From the NCBI GenBank assembly GCA_019163375.1, contig JAFLKK010000007.1, positions 124,001-188,000 on the forward strand: a stretch of DNA of 64,000 nt. Reading direction: 5' to 3'. Under the pieces are notes generated by a model. It was not told the origin of the DNA. It ran no database searches and saw only the letters and a program-made list of their open reading frames with translations. Shown here piece by piece: positions 29,626-37,978 of this stretch. The stretch is from Paludibacter sp. GTDB taxonomy: Bacteria > Bacteroidota > Bacteroidia > Bacteroidales > Paludibacteraceae. The first letter of the stretch is position 1. Every line of letters starts with the position of its first letter. The translations under genes were made by a program, and so were the position numbers.

Positions 29626-32064
29626 TTACTTTTTCTTTGTTTCATTCTCATTTCCATACCCATAAGTATTGCCGTGTTTTTTGCTAAAACCATAACCGTA
29701 GCCATATTTCTGACCATAGCCCTGACGGTATATCTTTTTTGAATGATCGGCTGCATTCAACACAAAGTACAGGTTCTTCAGTTTGTTATGCTTGAATAAC
29801 TCAGTAGCATCGGCAATGTTTTTCTTAGGAGTAAAATCTGCACGAACCACATATAAATTCATGTCGGCAAAACGATTCAAAGAGAAGCTATCAGACACAA
29901 CGCCAATGGGAGCCGTATCAATTACAATATAATCGAACTGTTCTCTGTATTCCTCAATAAGCTTGTCCAACGTTGGTTTTGCAAGCAATTCATTCGGATT
30001 GGGAGGTATCGGACCGGAGGTAATAACCGATAAATTAGGATGAATGCCCGAAGGTCGTACCAACTTATCTTTCGACAGATGACCGGAAAGATACATCGTT
30101 ATCCCGGTGTCGTTATCCAGTTGAAGATAATCGGCCAATTTAGGCTTACGTATATCCAGACCAATAACCAATACTTTTTTATCGAGTAGCGCCAAACTCA
30201 TAGCCAGGTTGATGGTAACAAATGTTTTACCTTCGCCACTGACGCTGGACACCATATTAACGACTTTTTTATCGCTACTATCCATCACAAACAATAGATT
30301 GGTACGCAACAGTCGGAACAATTCAGTAAAGCTGTCGGTGTTATTCTCTTGGATAATCACGTTTCCAACCTGATCCGATCTTATGATTTCACCCAGTACC
30401 GGCACATTCGAAATTTCTTCCAACTCCTCTTTGGTCTCAATCTGATAGCGAAGCAAATCGCGAATTTTAATTCCTATAATAGGGATAATCAACCCTATGA
30501 CTAAGAAAAACAACATAATCATTGGTTTCTTTGGCGAAACAGGTGCGCCGCTACTACCCACATTATCTATCAATTTAGCAATCGGTTCTACAACTGCTCC
30601 ATTCAGGTATTTCTCTTCTTTCTTTTGTAGCAGAAACAGAAACAATGCTTCCTTGATACTTTGTTGGCGTTTAATTTCTGTGTATTCACGCTCCTGACGG
30701 GGAATAGCCCTGATATGAGCTGCATTCTCATTGTTTTTACTCATCAAATCGCGTAGAGCAATCTGCAAATTGTTCCTTTCATTCCGCACACTCGATTGTA
30801 CCGTACTAAACAAGGATTCAATCTGATTTGTCAAATCAATCATAGCCTGATTACTACTGGAGGCAATACGCGAGAGTCTGTTTTGTTGTAATAATAATCT
30901 GTTATAATTATTGATTAATTCGTTCAACCCATCGCTTCTGATCCCTGTATTTGCCGGTAGGGGTTGGTATCTGTTTTCCTTTCTATGTATATAGCTGTCA
31001 ATATCACTAACTATGGCCAGTTGAGTTTCAATATCCATCCGTTTTTGACTAAAGTCACCGGTTTGCTTAATAAACATATCGGTTTGCGATTTGATATCGG
31101 TAATTCCCTGATCTTGTTTATAATTCTCTACCTGCGACTCAACGTTACCCAGATCTTTTGTTATGGAAATAAGACGCTCATCAATAAAATTCGCCGTTTT
31201 GTTAGCCATCGCCATTTGATCCTTCAAATCTTCACGATTGTAGACTTCTATTAATTTCCGCAGGAAGTCTTTACCCATTTGCACATTGGGAGTACTAAAG
31301 CTAATATTTACCACCGAAGTAGTTTTGGAAGTCAATGCCATCTCCATCTGAGACAACAACTGACCGGCCTTACTCATTGGATTTTGAAGAACAACCCCTA
31401 CAACCATATCTTCGGTTGGTTTATACTTCCCTCTCACAATATTGATTTTTCCAAACGGCAACATAACTTGATGATCCGATATAGAGGCCTTTACGAGATA
31501 TTTCCGGTCATTATAGACTCCGGAAAACTCGTATTCACCATAGGGATGAATAAGAATTTCAAACGCATACGCACCTGTCATATTGTTCAGTACAGTATCG
31601 GGCATACTCACCAAAATCGGGCATTCTGCTCCATAAAGTATTTTCTCATCATAACTGGCAAAAGCAGCATTTCGGGGATTGACACCAATAAAACTAAGAA
31701 ACTTAAGTGTTCCAATTTGAGTGTAGCTAGCATACATACCAAGTTCACGCACTACCTGTTGAACCAGTATAGATTTGGTCAACACTTCCAATTCATTATC
31801 TACATTGTTTTTCTGCGTGAAAAGACCCATTTCTTTAAACGCATTGATCTCTGCAGTACCCCCACCTTTTTGATCATCTTTAAGTAGAATGGCAGTATTA
31901 ACTTCGTAGCTTGGCAATGCAAATTGCAGATATGTATACCCAATTGTCAAAAATATAATTAGAGATAAAACAAACCATTTCCAATAGGAAAAATAGTTGA
32001 TAAAAGTTCCAAGAAAGTCTATAGGGCGTTCGAATTCTTCTTCTGAGTCAGGATACTTGTTCAT
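29626..32064 (-). CDS. Wzc-like polysaccharide co-polymerase and tyrosine autokinase
   Basis: This 812-residue protein controls chain length and export in Wzx/Wzy systems. It has a membrane helix near residues 32-50, then a Wzz domain with periplasmic coiled-coil regions (about 60-500). A GNVR-type segment and a second membrane helix near 517-537 follow. The cytoplasmic BY-kinase domain has Walker A VSGEGKT (about 608-614), Walker A' VIGLDIRKPK (about 633-642) and Walker B VIDTAPIG (about 714-721). The tail (about 779-804) has seven tyrosines, YRQGYGQKYGYGYG and TYGYG, likely phosphorylation sites. It is the second gene of the operon. Confidence 0.92.
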   Translation of the reverse strand: MNKYPDSEEEFERPIDFLGTFINYFSYWKWFVLSLIIFLTIGYTYLQFALPSYEVNTAILLKDDQKGGGTAEINAFKEMGLFTQKNNVDNELEVLTKSILVQQVVRELGMYASYTQIGTLKFLSFIGVNPRNAAFASYDEKILYGAECPILVSMPDTVLNNMTGAYAFEILIHPYGEYEFSGVYNDRKYLVKASISDHQVMLPFGKINIVRGKYKPTEDMVVGVVLQNPMSKAGQLLSQMEMALTSKTTSVVNISFSTPNVQMGKDFLRKLIEVYNREDLKDQMAMANKTANFIDERLISITKDLGNVESQVENYKQDQGITDIKSQTDMFIKQTGDFSQKRMDIETQLAIVSDIDSYIHRKENRYQPLPANTGIRSDGLNELINNYNRLLLQQNRLSRIASSSNQAMIDLTNQIESLFSTVQSSVRNERNNLQIALRDLMSKNNENAAHIRAIPRQEREYTEIKRQQSIKEALFLFLLQKKEEKYLNGAVVEPIAKLIDNVGSSGAPVSPKKPMIMLFFLVIGLIIPIIGIKIRDLLRYQIETKEELEEISNVPVLGEIIRSDQVGNVIIQENNTDSFTELFRLLRTNLLFVMDSSDKKVVNMVSSVSGEGKTFVTINLAMSLALLDKKVLVIGLDIRKPKLADYLQLDNDTGITMYLSGHLSKDKLVRPSGIHPNLSVITSGPIPPNPNELLAKPTLDKLIEEYREQFDYIVIDTAPIGVVSDSFSLNRFADMNLYVVRADFTPKKNIADATELFKHNKLKNLYFVLNAADHSKKIYRQGYGQKYGYGYGFSKKHGNTYGYGNENETKKK

Positions 32065-32126
32065 AAATCACTTACTATTTGTAATTATTAATACCTTTAT
32101 AAAATTATAACCATGTAAATCCTCTA

Positions 32127-32951
32127 TTACTTTTTGAGGATGGTGAAAACTAAACTCGTTAACGTCAATAAAATAGACAAAGAGGAAATCCCGAAAGTCT
32201 CGGCAGCACCAAAATTCGAAGATTTGGATCGGGATTTATTTGGTTCAACATACACAACATCATTCTGTTCCAAATAATATGCCGGGGAATAAATGATATT
32301 TTTATCATTCAGGTTAAGCGTTATATACTGTTTAGTTCCATCGACCTTTTCGCGCAATACTTTTACATTATCGCGTCGACCATAAATGGTAAGGTCGCCA
32401 GCCAAGGCAATCCCCTCAAAAATGGTTAGTCGATCGTTTGACGTCTCAAACTTTCCGGGTCGTTGAACCTCACCCAGGACATTGACCGAATAATTGGTAA
32501 ACCGAATGGTAATAATTGGTGCCTCCTTACTAAATGCCGCTGCCAACTTTTTATGCAACGTTCCTTCCAATTCGGCACGGGTGTATCCGGCAGCCTGAAT
32601 TTTTCCAAATACAGGAAATTCAATATTCCCATCATTATCTACCAAATAGGTTTGTAGGGTAGGCTGAGAAAACATGCTATTCTGATTGGTAGGCTCAGCA
32701 ATTTGGGGCACAACAAGATTGTACATTCGCGAGGCTTCCGGCTCCGAACTCACCACCGTTATGCTTAGCAGATCTTTGGGCTTAATACGTGCCTCGTAAA
32801 CAATGTCTACGTTCTTTTGTGGTTTTACGTTTTTCTTCGTTTGAACATCAAGCTTTTGAAAATAGGCAATATCTTTGACGGGAGCACAAGAACTGATAAG
32901 AAGTATACTTATCACTATCAAAGTAGAGAAGGTTGATTTTTTGTAACACAT
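32127..32951 (-). CDS. Wza-like polysaccharide export lipoprotein
   Basis: This outer-membrane export protein should form the exit channel with the Wzc-like partner. With the ATG at 32951 it has 274 residues, against an in-frame TTG at 32969. The lipobox ISSC follows a short hydrophobic leader. The polysaccharide export domain shows RIKPKDLLSITVVSSEPEA (about residues 55-73), and SLBB-like parts include VDNDGNIEFPVFGKIQAAGY and VNVLGEVQRPGKF. The C-terminus has a hydrophobic segment, SSLSILLTLTSLVFTILKK. It is the first gene of the locus, 62 nt before the kinase gene. Confidence 0.92.
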   Translation of the reverse strand: MCYKKSTFSTLIVISILLISSCAPVKDIAYFQKLDVQTKKNVKPQKNVDIVYEARIKPKDLLSITVVSSEPEASRMYNLVVPQIAEPTNQNSMFSQPTLQTYLVDNDGNIEFPVFGKIQAAGYTRAELEGTLHKKLAAAFSKEAPIITIRFTNYSVNVLGEVQRPGKFETSNDRLTIFEGIALAGDLTIYGRRDNVKVLREKVDGTKQYITLNLNDKNIIYSPAYYLEQNDVVYVEPNKSRSKSSNFGAAETFGISSLSILLTLTSLVFTILKK

Positions 32952-33330
32952 AACGAATATTATTTTCAAATTAAAATTATATTATCTGTCAAATCGAAAC
33001 GATTTGCTTTATTTCATTTTTATAGGTCGCCTCATTGTGTTTCCTCTGACAATGGCTCCGATACCAAGTCTAAACAACTTTATTGCAAATAGCTATCTGC
33101 AATAAAGTATTTGTTTCTAATAATTCATGTAACCCTCTAAACGTTAATGTAGTTTAATTTTTGACAAGTATCTTGCAATAAACATTAATCCTTTTAGAGT
33201 TAACAAGCCATAAGTCGAAAAGGTTTAGAAACACGAAGAAAATAATGACAATGAAATAATTTAGAGTAGAAACCTGAAAAGCAATTGGTTCACATCAACA
33301 GGGGATATTCGTTTGACGTCAGATAATTAA
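32952..33330. other. leader and upstream region of the polysaccharide operon
   Basis: No gene is seen. A perfect 11-bp dyad (33077-33108) is the main feature. I found no full TTG-N19-TAnnTTTG promoter on the minus strand here. No antiterminator gene of the UpxY type is present next to it. Confidence 0.4.
33077..33108. promoter_or_regulatory. 32-bp dyad in the polysaccharide operon leader
   Basis: The arms ACTTTATTGCA (33077-33087) and TGCAATAAAGT (33098-33108) are perfect inverted repeats around AATAGCTATC. It lies about 126 nt upstream of the Wza-like start. Lacking a U-tract, it may be an operator or an RNA hairpin of the leader. Confidence 0.45.
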
Positions 33331-33383
33331 AACAAAAAGAGTTCTCAGTACGATCCCACTATGGGGAATTATACTGAGAACTC
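33331..33383 (-). terminator. terminator after the secreted TPR gene
   Basis: A perfect 12-bp stem (33339-33350 with 33372-33383) has an inner CCC/GGG pairing and is followed on the minus strand by TTTTT. It separates the TPR gene from the polysaccharide operon. Confidence 0.8.
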
Positions 33384-33495
33384 CTACGTTATTTTTATCT
33401 TCCAACCTACTTGTCGGAATTATTTCTTTGATGAGTTTTTTTCCTCAAAATAGATTGATTTATTCCGAAATATCAATCTACCGGAAAATCCATTT

Positions 33496-34458
33496 CTAAT
33501 TCACATTAATATCATTCTCCTTTAAAATTTCATTAAATCGGGGCAATTTATCCTGTTTTTTCATTTCCTGGTAGATAGTACTCATTATCTTCTCAGCATC
33601 AGTTCGGTATGGAGACTTTTGTTTAACATACAATTTGTAGGCTTTGCAGATATTATCGAGCGCCTTTTCCTGATCGTTTAAGTAGAATGCATAAATCTGT
33701 CCTATACCATAAAAAACTTCGGGGTTAAAACTATCTAATTGAGCCAATGTTTCGTAGGCTTTGATTGCTTTTGTATATTCCTTTTTAAATTGGTAAGCGA
33801 CGGCAATGTTTTGTAACGGCATTGTTCCATTCGGATCGAGCGCCAACGATTTCTCGTAAGCGTAAATTGCGCCATCATAATTATCAAGTTTTCGTTGGCA
33901 AACTCCCAAATTATCCCAGGCAAATGTAAATAGTGAATCAACTTTTACTGCCTTTTCAAAAAAGGGTAAGGCATTTTTGTAATCATCATTTTTGAGAAAT
34001 TTTATACCTTTCGAATACCATTCCATAGCTTTCTGATTATTTGACAATGATTTGTCGCTTGTGATATCATTAGCAGTAAGTTTTGTTTTCAATGCTTTGC
34101 AATTATCCATCAAATACCTTTCAATTTCAAAATAATAGGATTTGTATTCAGTTGAATTTTTGTTGGTATTAATATTTATATCGATCGATTTTTTATCCTT
34201 GTTTTCCAAAGTACCTGAAAGATCGATACCCAGCAACTTTGCCCCCAGTTGATATGCACTCGTTTGAGCATCGATACACTTGCTAACCTCCTTTGCAACA
34301 TCTTCATTGCTTTTTTCACTTGTACCGATGGAATCAATGCATTTACATGCATTTTCGGATAACTCTTTTAAAAATTTAGCATTTTTCTTTTTTGTATCTT
34401 GTGCTATTCCGTATACAAAAAGACAAATAAGCAGGATAAGTGTGAACGATTTTTTCAT
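33496..34458 (-). CDS. secreted tetratricopeptide repeat protein
   Basis: This 320-residue protein has a signal peptide (MKKSFTLILLICLFVYGIAQ) and then a cysteine-containing N-terminal domain with ENACKCIDSI. TPR units follow from about residue 146: AMEWYSKGIKFLKNDDYKNA, AWDNLGVCQRKLDNYDGAIY, PLQNIAVAYQFKKEYTKAIK and a fourth with VFYGIGQIYAF. It probably acts as a protein-binding scaffold in the periplasm. I do not know its partner. It stands alone, with its own terminator, next to the polysaccharide operon. Confidence 0.82.
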   Translation of the reverse strand: MKKSFTLILLICLFVYGIAQDTKKKNAKFLKELSENACKCIDSIGTSEKSNEDVAKEVSKCIDAQTSAYQLGAKLLGIDLSGTLENKDKKSIDININTNKNSTEYKSYYFEIERYLMDNCKALKTKLTANDITSDKSLSNNQKAMEWYSKGIKFLKNDDYKNALPFFEKAVKVDSLFTFAWDNLGVCQRKLDNYDGAIYAYEKSLALDPNGTMPLQNIAVAYQFKKEYTKAIKAYETLAQLDSFNPEVFYGIGQIYAFYLNDQEKALDNICKAYKLYVKQKSPYRTDAEKIMSTIYQEMKKQDKLPRFNEILKENDINVN

Positions 34459-34668
34459 TTGTATTTATTTTAATGTGAAAGCTAACAAAATAATAACATA
34501 TTTACAGCTCAAAAATAAGCGTTTAGATTAACTCTTACAACTAAATTTGTAATTATTTTTTTAAAATTTTAAATCACTTATAAATCGATACTCTTGAGAA
34601 CAAAAAAACCGTTCCTACCATTTGGGTCGAAGCGGCTGCTATAGTTGTATTATTAAAAGGGAGGGACT

Positions 34669-34706
34669 AAAAAAACTGAGGGAGTGACATAGAGCCGCTC
34701 CCTCAG
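34669..34706 (-). terminator. terminator after the gene at 34764-35084
   Basis: A 9-bp stem (34676-34684 with 34698-34706) is followed on the minus strand by seven Ts. It supports real transcription of the small upstream gene. Confidence 0.75.
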
Positions 34707-34763
34707 GTGTTCGAAGATATTACATTGATGTATCCCATTCGGTTTAAAAATTACGTTTATGTA

Positions 34764-35084
34764 TCAACAATTTTCTGTTTCCACGTCTGTGCGGACATCA
34801 AAAGTCGGATCTGTACAATTATTTTCGAAAACAAATGAAAAACTTTTATAATAAATTATTTTTAGACCTACAATTACAGGAGCTTTGAAAATATTCATTT
34901 CATCACCAAACCGTTTAAGCGATTTTCGTGTATGACGTAAAATTCGTCTTTCACCGTTGCTGTCTTTTGCTGTCGGATCCCAGTTATTCATGTCAAAAAT
35001 ATAAGACATACTCTTGCTGTTCAAACTCTTAAGATATTCAATACTTGACTTCCTGAAGATCTTTAATTCATTTCTTGTTCCCAT
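34764..35084 (-). CDS. hypothetical protein (106 aa)
   Basis: I do not recognise this protein. It is 106 residues, basic in its N-terminal two thirds, with MGTRNELKIFRKSSIEYLKS and FDMNNWDPTAKDSNGERRI, and it ends in a Cys- and Glu-containing tail. No signal peptide or membrane segment is seen. A terminator (34669-34706) lies 58 nt after its stop, which supports it being expressed. An overlapping open frame upstream (35068-35253) is less convincing. It sits between a TPR gene and a beta-barrel-like gene. Confidence 0.45.
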   Translation of the reverse strand: MGTRNELKIFRKSSIEYLKSLNSKSMSYIFDMNNWDPTAKDSNGERRILRHTRKSLKRFGDEMNIFKAPVIVGLKIIYYKSFSFVFENNCTDPTFDVRTDVETENC

Positions 35085-35326
35085 AATCTTTTTTATTTAA
35101 TAACGAAAAAATTCTTCTAATACCTACATATTTCAACAATATAACCGCATAAATTGTTTTGTAAATTTCGGATGTTTTATCTCTTTTAGAAACAGTGCTA
35201 GTTGGAATTATATTCAGCATTAATCGTGCCATAAAAACTTTAAAAGCAGACATTTCTGTTTAAACACTCAAAAAGCAGACTCCTTTATATCAATGAACTA
35301 AAATCGAATGGCATGAAGAACGTATA

Positions 35327-35866
35327 TCAACGTATAACAATACCAATAGTTGAAACACCAGTAGATAAATCCAAAAATGCTCCAATGTGTTTATTAAAGT
35401 AATATTTTGTTCCTACATGAAGATCTAGGAACAGCGGACTGGACTCACGATAATAGGCTCTATCGCCGTAATAGTTTACATCCCACGAAGTATTCACAAG
35501 CGCAAAACCTAGTGAGCCGGCAGTATAAAAATCCCAATCACGACCAGCCATCAATAATCTGTCGAGATAAAGCGTCCCCTTCACACCTAAAGGAATCACT
35601 GTTTCGCGATAATTTCCGTCATCATACGAAAACAAAGTTACGAAGGGCGCCAATGTAAAATTCCGGGCCACTTCAAATTCATAATTAGCATGAAGAACCG
35701 GCATCGTATGTCCAACCTCTCCATAATAACCCGAATAGCCACCAATACCTAGTCCAAGGTTTAACGTACGGCCATAATTTTCCGAATAGGAAGACCGGCG
35801 TTGAGCTGATAGGCTTGTGATAGATAATAGTAAAACCAGTGTGATAGTAAATGTTGTTGTTTTCAT
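35327..35866 (-). CDS. small outer-membrane beta-barrel-like protein
   Basis: This 179-residue protein has a signal peptide (MKTTTFTITLVLLLSITSLSAQ). Then come alternating aromatic/glycine strands such as LNLGLGIGGYSGYYGEVG, HANYEFEVARNFTLAPFVTL, SLGFALVNTSWDVNYYG and GTKYYFNKHIGAFLDLSTG. The pattern fits an OmpW/opacity-like eight-strand barrel, but no family signature is certain. It lies 11 nt downstream of 35878-36468, so the two are probably one unit. Confidence 0.68.
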   Translation of the reverse strand: MKTTTFTITLVLLLSITSLSAQRRSSYSENYGRTLNLGLGIGGYSGYYGEVGHTMPVLHANYEFEVARNFTLAPFVTLFSYDDGNYRETVIPLGVKGTLYLDRLLMAGRDWDFYTAGSLGFALVNTSWDVNYYGDRAYYRESSPLFLDLHVGTKYYFNKHIGAFLDLSTGVSTIGIVIR

Positions 35867-35877
35867 TTTTCTTTTTG

Positions 35878-36468
35878 TTAGTTGCGTATTTGTTGATAAT
35901 TATCTTCTGTCGGGTTATCGTGCTTGCTATGCTTACCATTGCCACGCCCCTTGTTGTCATTTCTCTCATTTCCATTGCCCCGATGATCATCATTGCCTCT
36001 GTATTCACCTCTACGCTCATTTCTTTCATTTCTGGATGAATGATTTTCATACCGATTCATTCCACGTCGTTCTCTGTTCTGTGGGTGCTCACCGATACTG
36101 CGTTGATCATGTCCGCGGTATCCTCGGGCATACTTCATTCTGTGTTCTCTGAATTGCGAATAAGGTCGGTTCCCACGATAATCACTCATCACCACTTTGT
36201 AGCCATTGTACAAATCATAATTTCGGTAGCGTGCAGGCAAGTGATGTCTATGTACCCAGCGTCCGCCGTAGAAATAAATAAACATCGAGGATTGAACATC
36301 GTAATACGACTCAACATCAGGGAGATAATAGTAACGAGCATCGGAATATCCTTGCGGCCCCCATTGTGGGGGTGTACCAATTTGAATATTAAACGATACC
36401 TGCGCTTTAGAGCTGGTGCCAACACCAACGAAAAGCAGAATAAAAAGAACTAACTTCAGAGTTTTCAT
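35878..36468 (-). CDS. secreted Arg/Asn/His-rich hypothetical protein
   Basis: This is a 196-residue protein with a signal peptide (about residues 1-22, ending KAQ). The mature N-terminal part, FNIQIGTPPQWGP and ARYYYLPDVESYYD (about 25-60), is followed by HRHHLPARYRNYDLY. The C-terminal half is low complexity: Arg, Asn, His, Glu and Gly. The fold and role are unknown. Such proteins are common in Bacteroidetes envelopes. The gene heads a small unit with the beta-barrel-like gene. Confidence 0.6.
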   Translation of the reverse strand: MKTLKLVLFILLFVGVGTSSKAQVSFNIQIGTPPQWGPQGYSDARYYYLPDVESYYDVQSSMFIYFYGGRWVHRHHLPARYRNYDLYNGYKVVMSDYRGNRPYSQFREHRMKYARGYRGHDQRSIGEHPQNRERRGMNRYENHSSRNERNERRGEYRGNDDHRGNGNERNDNKGRGNGKHSKHDNPTEDNYQQIRN

Positions 36469-36807
36469 TTTTAGAAAATTTTAAATTACAAATCAATTTT
36501 TGTACAGTGTAAAGTGAGGTCATAAAATACAAGAGCGCTTCACTATTCACTTATAAGTTATAGTATTCGCACTTTTATAATAATGAACGAAGTTCTAATA
36601 AATTAAACTCTCAATTAAAAATACACTATATAGCCTTACAAACGCTACTATTTGATATTTATTAGTGAATATACGTTTCAAAATCACAAAAAATACAAAC
36701 GCGAAATATCAACAATAAAATCTAAAAAAAACGGATGTCACAATAAACAAAAATCGCATATTATTAGTTAGATAATCAACAACCAATTTACACTAAACAA
36801 CAACAAT
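36469..36807. other. divergent intergenic region upstream of tal
   Basis: No gene is seen. On the plus strand TTG (36652-36654) and TACGTTTC (36672-36679) are 17 nt apart, a weak promoter candidate for tal. On the minus strand no -7 element stood out. Confidence 0.3.
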
Positions 36808-37764
36808 ATGAATCTACTGGAACAATTAAAAACGCACACAAAAGTCGTAGCCGACACCGGTGACTTTGCTTCTATGATGGCCTACAAACCGATTGACGCA
36901 ACCACTAATCCATCGCTTATTTACGCAGCATCAATGGATGCAAAATACAGCGACTTAATTAAAGAGGCCATTGAGTATGCCCGATCCATTTCGGCGGACA
37001 AAAAAGTACAGCTTGAAAAAGCTATGGATAAACTAGCCGTCAATTTTGGCCTTAAAATACTCGAAATTGTTCCGGGGCGCGTTTCTACAGAGGTGGATGC
37101 ACGTCTCTCGTTCGACACCGATGGCACCATTGCCAAAGCACGCGAACTGATAGCGCTTTATGAAGCGAATGGCATTTCGCGCGAACGAATTCTCATCAAA
37201 ACAGCCTCTACCTGGGAAGGAATTGCTGCTGCCGAAGAACTGGAGAAAGAAGGCATTCATTGCAACCTGACTCTTCTCTTCTCCATGGCGCAAGCCGTAC
37301 GATGTGCCGAAGCAAAGGTTACGCTTATCTCGCCATTTGTTGGACGTATATTGGATTGGTACAAAAAAGAACGCGCCGTGGCAAGCATTCCCGCTCCCGA
37401 AGATCCGGGCGTACTATCGGTTACAGAGATATTCAATTACTACAAAAAATACAATTACAATACCATAGTGATGGGTGCCAGCTTCCGCAGCATGGGCGAA
37501 ATAGTAGAGCTGGTGGGGTGTGACGCTTTGACCATTTCGCCTTCTTTACTGAAAGAGTTAGAAAGCACCGAAGGTACGCTCACCATCAAGCTAGATCCTG
37601 CTAACGCTAAATCTCTTGAAATTGCACCCGTGCCCATGGACGAAAAAATCTTCCGCTGGATGATGAACGAGGATGCCATGGCAACAGAAAAACTGGCCGA
37701 GGGTATTCGCAATTTCACCAAAGATCTGGTAAAACTGGAAACACATTTGGCAGGAATGATATAA
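36808..37764 (+). CDS. tal: transaldolase
   Basis: Transaldolase moves a dihydroxyacetone unit between sedoheptulose-7-phosphate and glyceraldehyde-3-phosphate in the pentose phosphate pathway. The 318-residue protein is the long (TalB-like) type. The Schiff-base lysine is Lys131 in [12 protein letters not shown]. Asp17 in VVADTGDF and the [11 protein letters not shown] motif (about residues 31-41) are conserved. It is a single-gene unit with a strong terminator 27 nt after the stop. Confidence 0.97.
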   Translation: MNLLEQLKTHTKVVADTGDFASMMAYKPIDATTNPSLIYAASMDAKYSDLIKEAIEYARSISADKKVQLEKAMDKLAVNFGLKILEIVPGRVSTEVDARLSFDTDGTIAKARELIALYEANGISRERILIKTASTWEGIAAAEELEKEGIHCNLTLLFSMAQAVRCAEAKVTLISPFVGRILDWYKKERAVASIPAPEDPGVLSVTEIFNYYKKYNYNTIVMGASFRSMGEIVELVGCDALTISPSLLKELESTEGTLTIKLDPANAKSLEIAPVPMDEKIFRWMMNEDAMATEKLAEGIRNFTKDLVKLETHLAGMI

Positions 37765-37791
37765 TAGACAAGGGATTTATTTTAGCAGAGA

Positions 37792-37820
37792 GAGGAATAT
37801 CGAAAGATTTCCTCTTTTTT
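37792..37820 (+). terminator. terminator of tal
   Basis: The stem GAGGAA/TTCCTC with inner ATC/GAT and a GAAA loop is followed by six Ts (37815-37820). Confidence 0.85.
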
Positions 37821-37882
37821 ATTTACTCGTTCAAAAACCAAAACTTTAAACATCCGATGGCAGATTTGTAGAATAAAATAAG

Positions 37883-37890
37883 TAGTTTTG
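37883..37890 (+). promoter_or_regulatory. candidate -7 element for the dnaG unit
   Basis: TAGTTTTG matches TAnnTTTG. It lies 88 nt upstream of the dnaG ATG. The nearest TTG upstream is only 14 nt away, so the -33 box is not convincing. Confidence 0.4.
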
Positions 37891-37978
37891 TATCGTATTT
37901 TTTACCCGAACCACTAGCTAACTTACCCACTCGTTTTCAGACAAGTAAGACAATATTAGCATTCTGTATTTATATTTA

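Noticed and set aside
35068-35253. 61-codon open frame overlapping the 106-residue orphan gene
   Set aside because: It overlaps the orphan gene by 17 nt, has no recognisable feature, and the terminator downstream fits the orphan gene alone.
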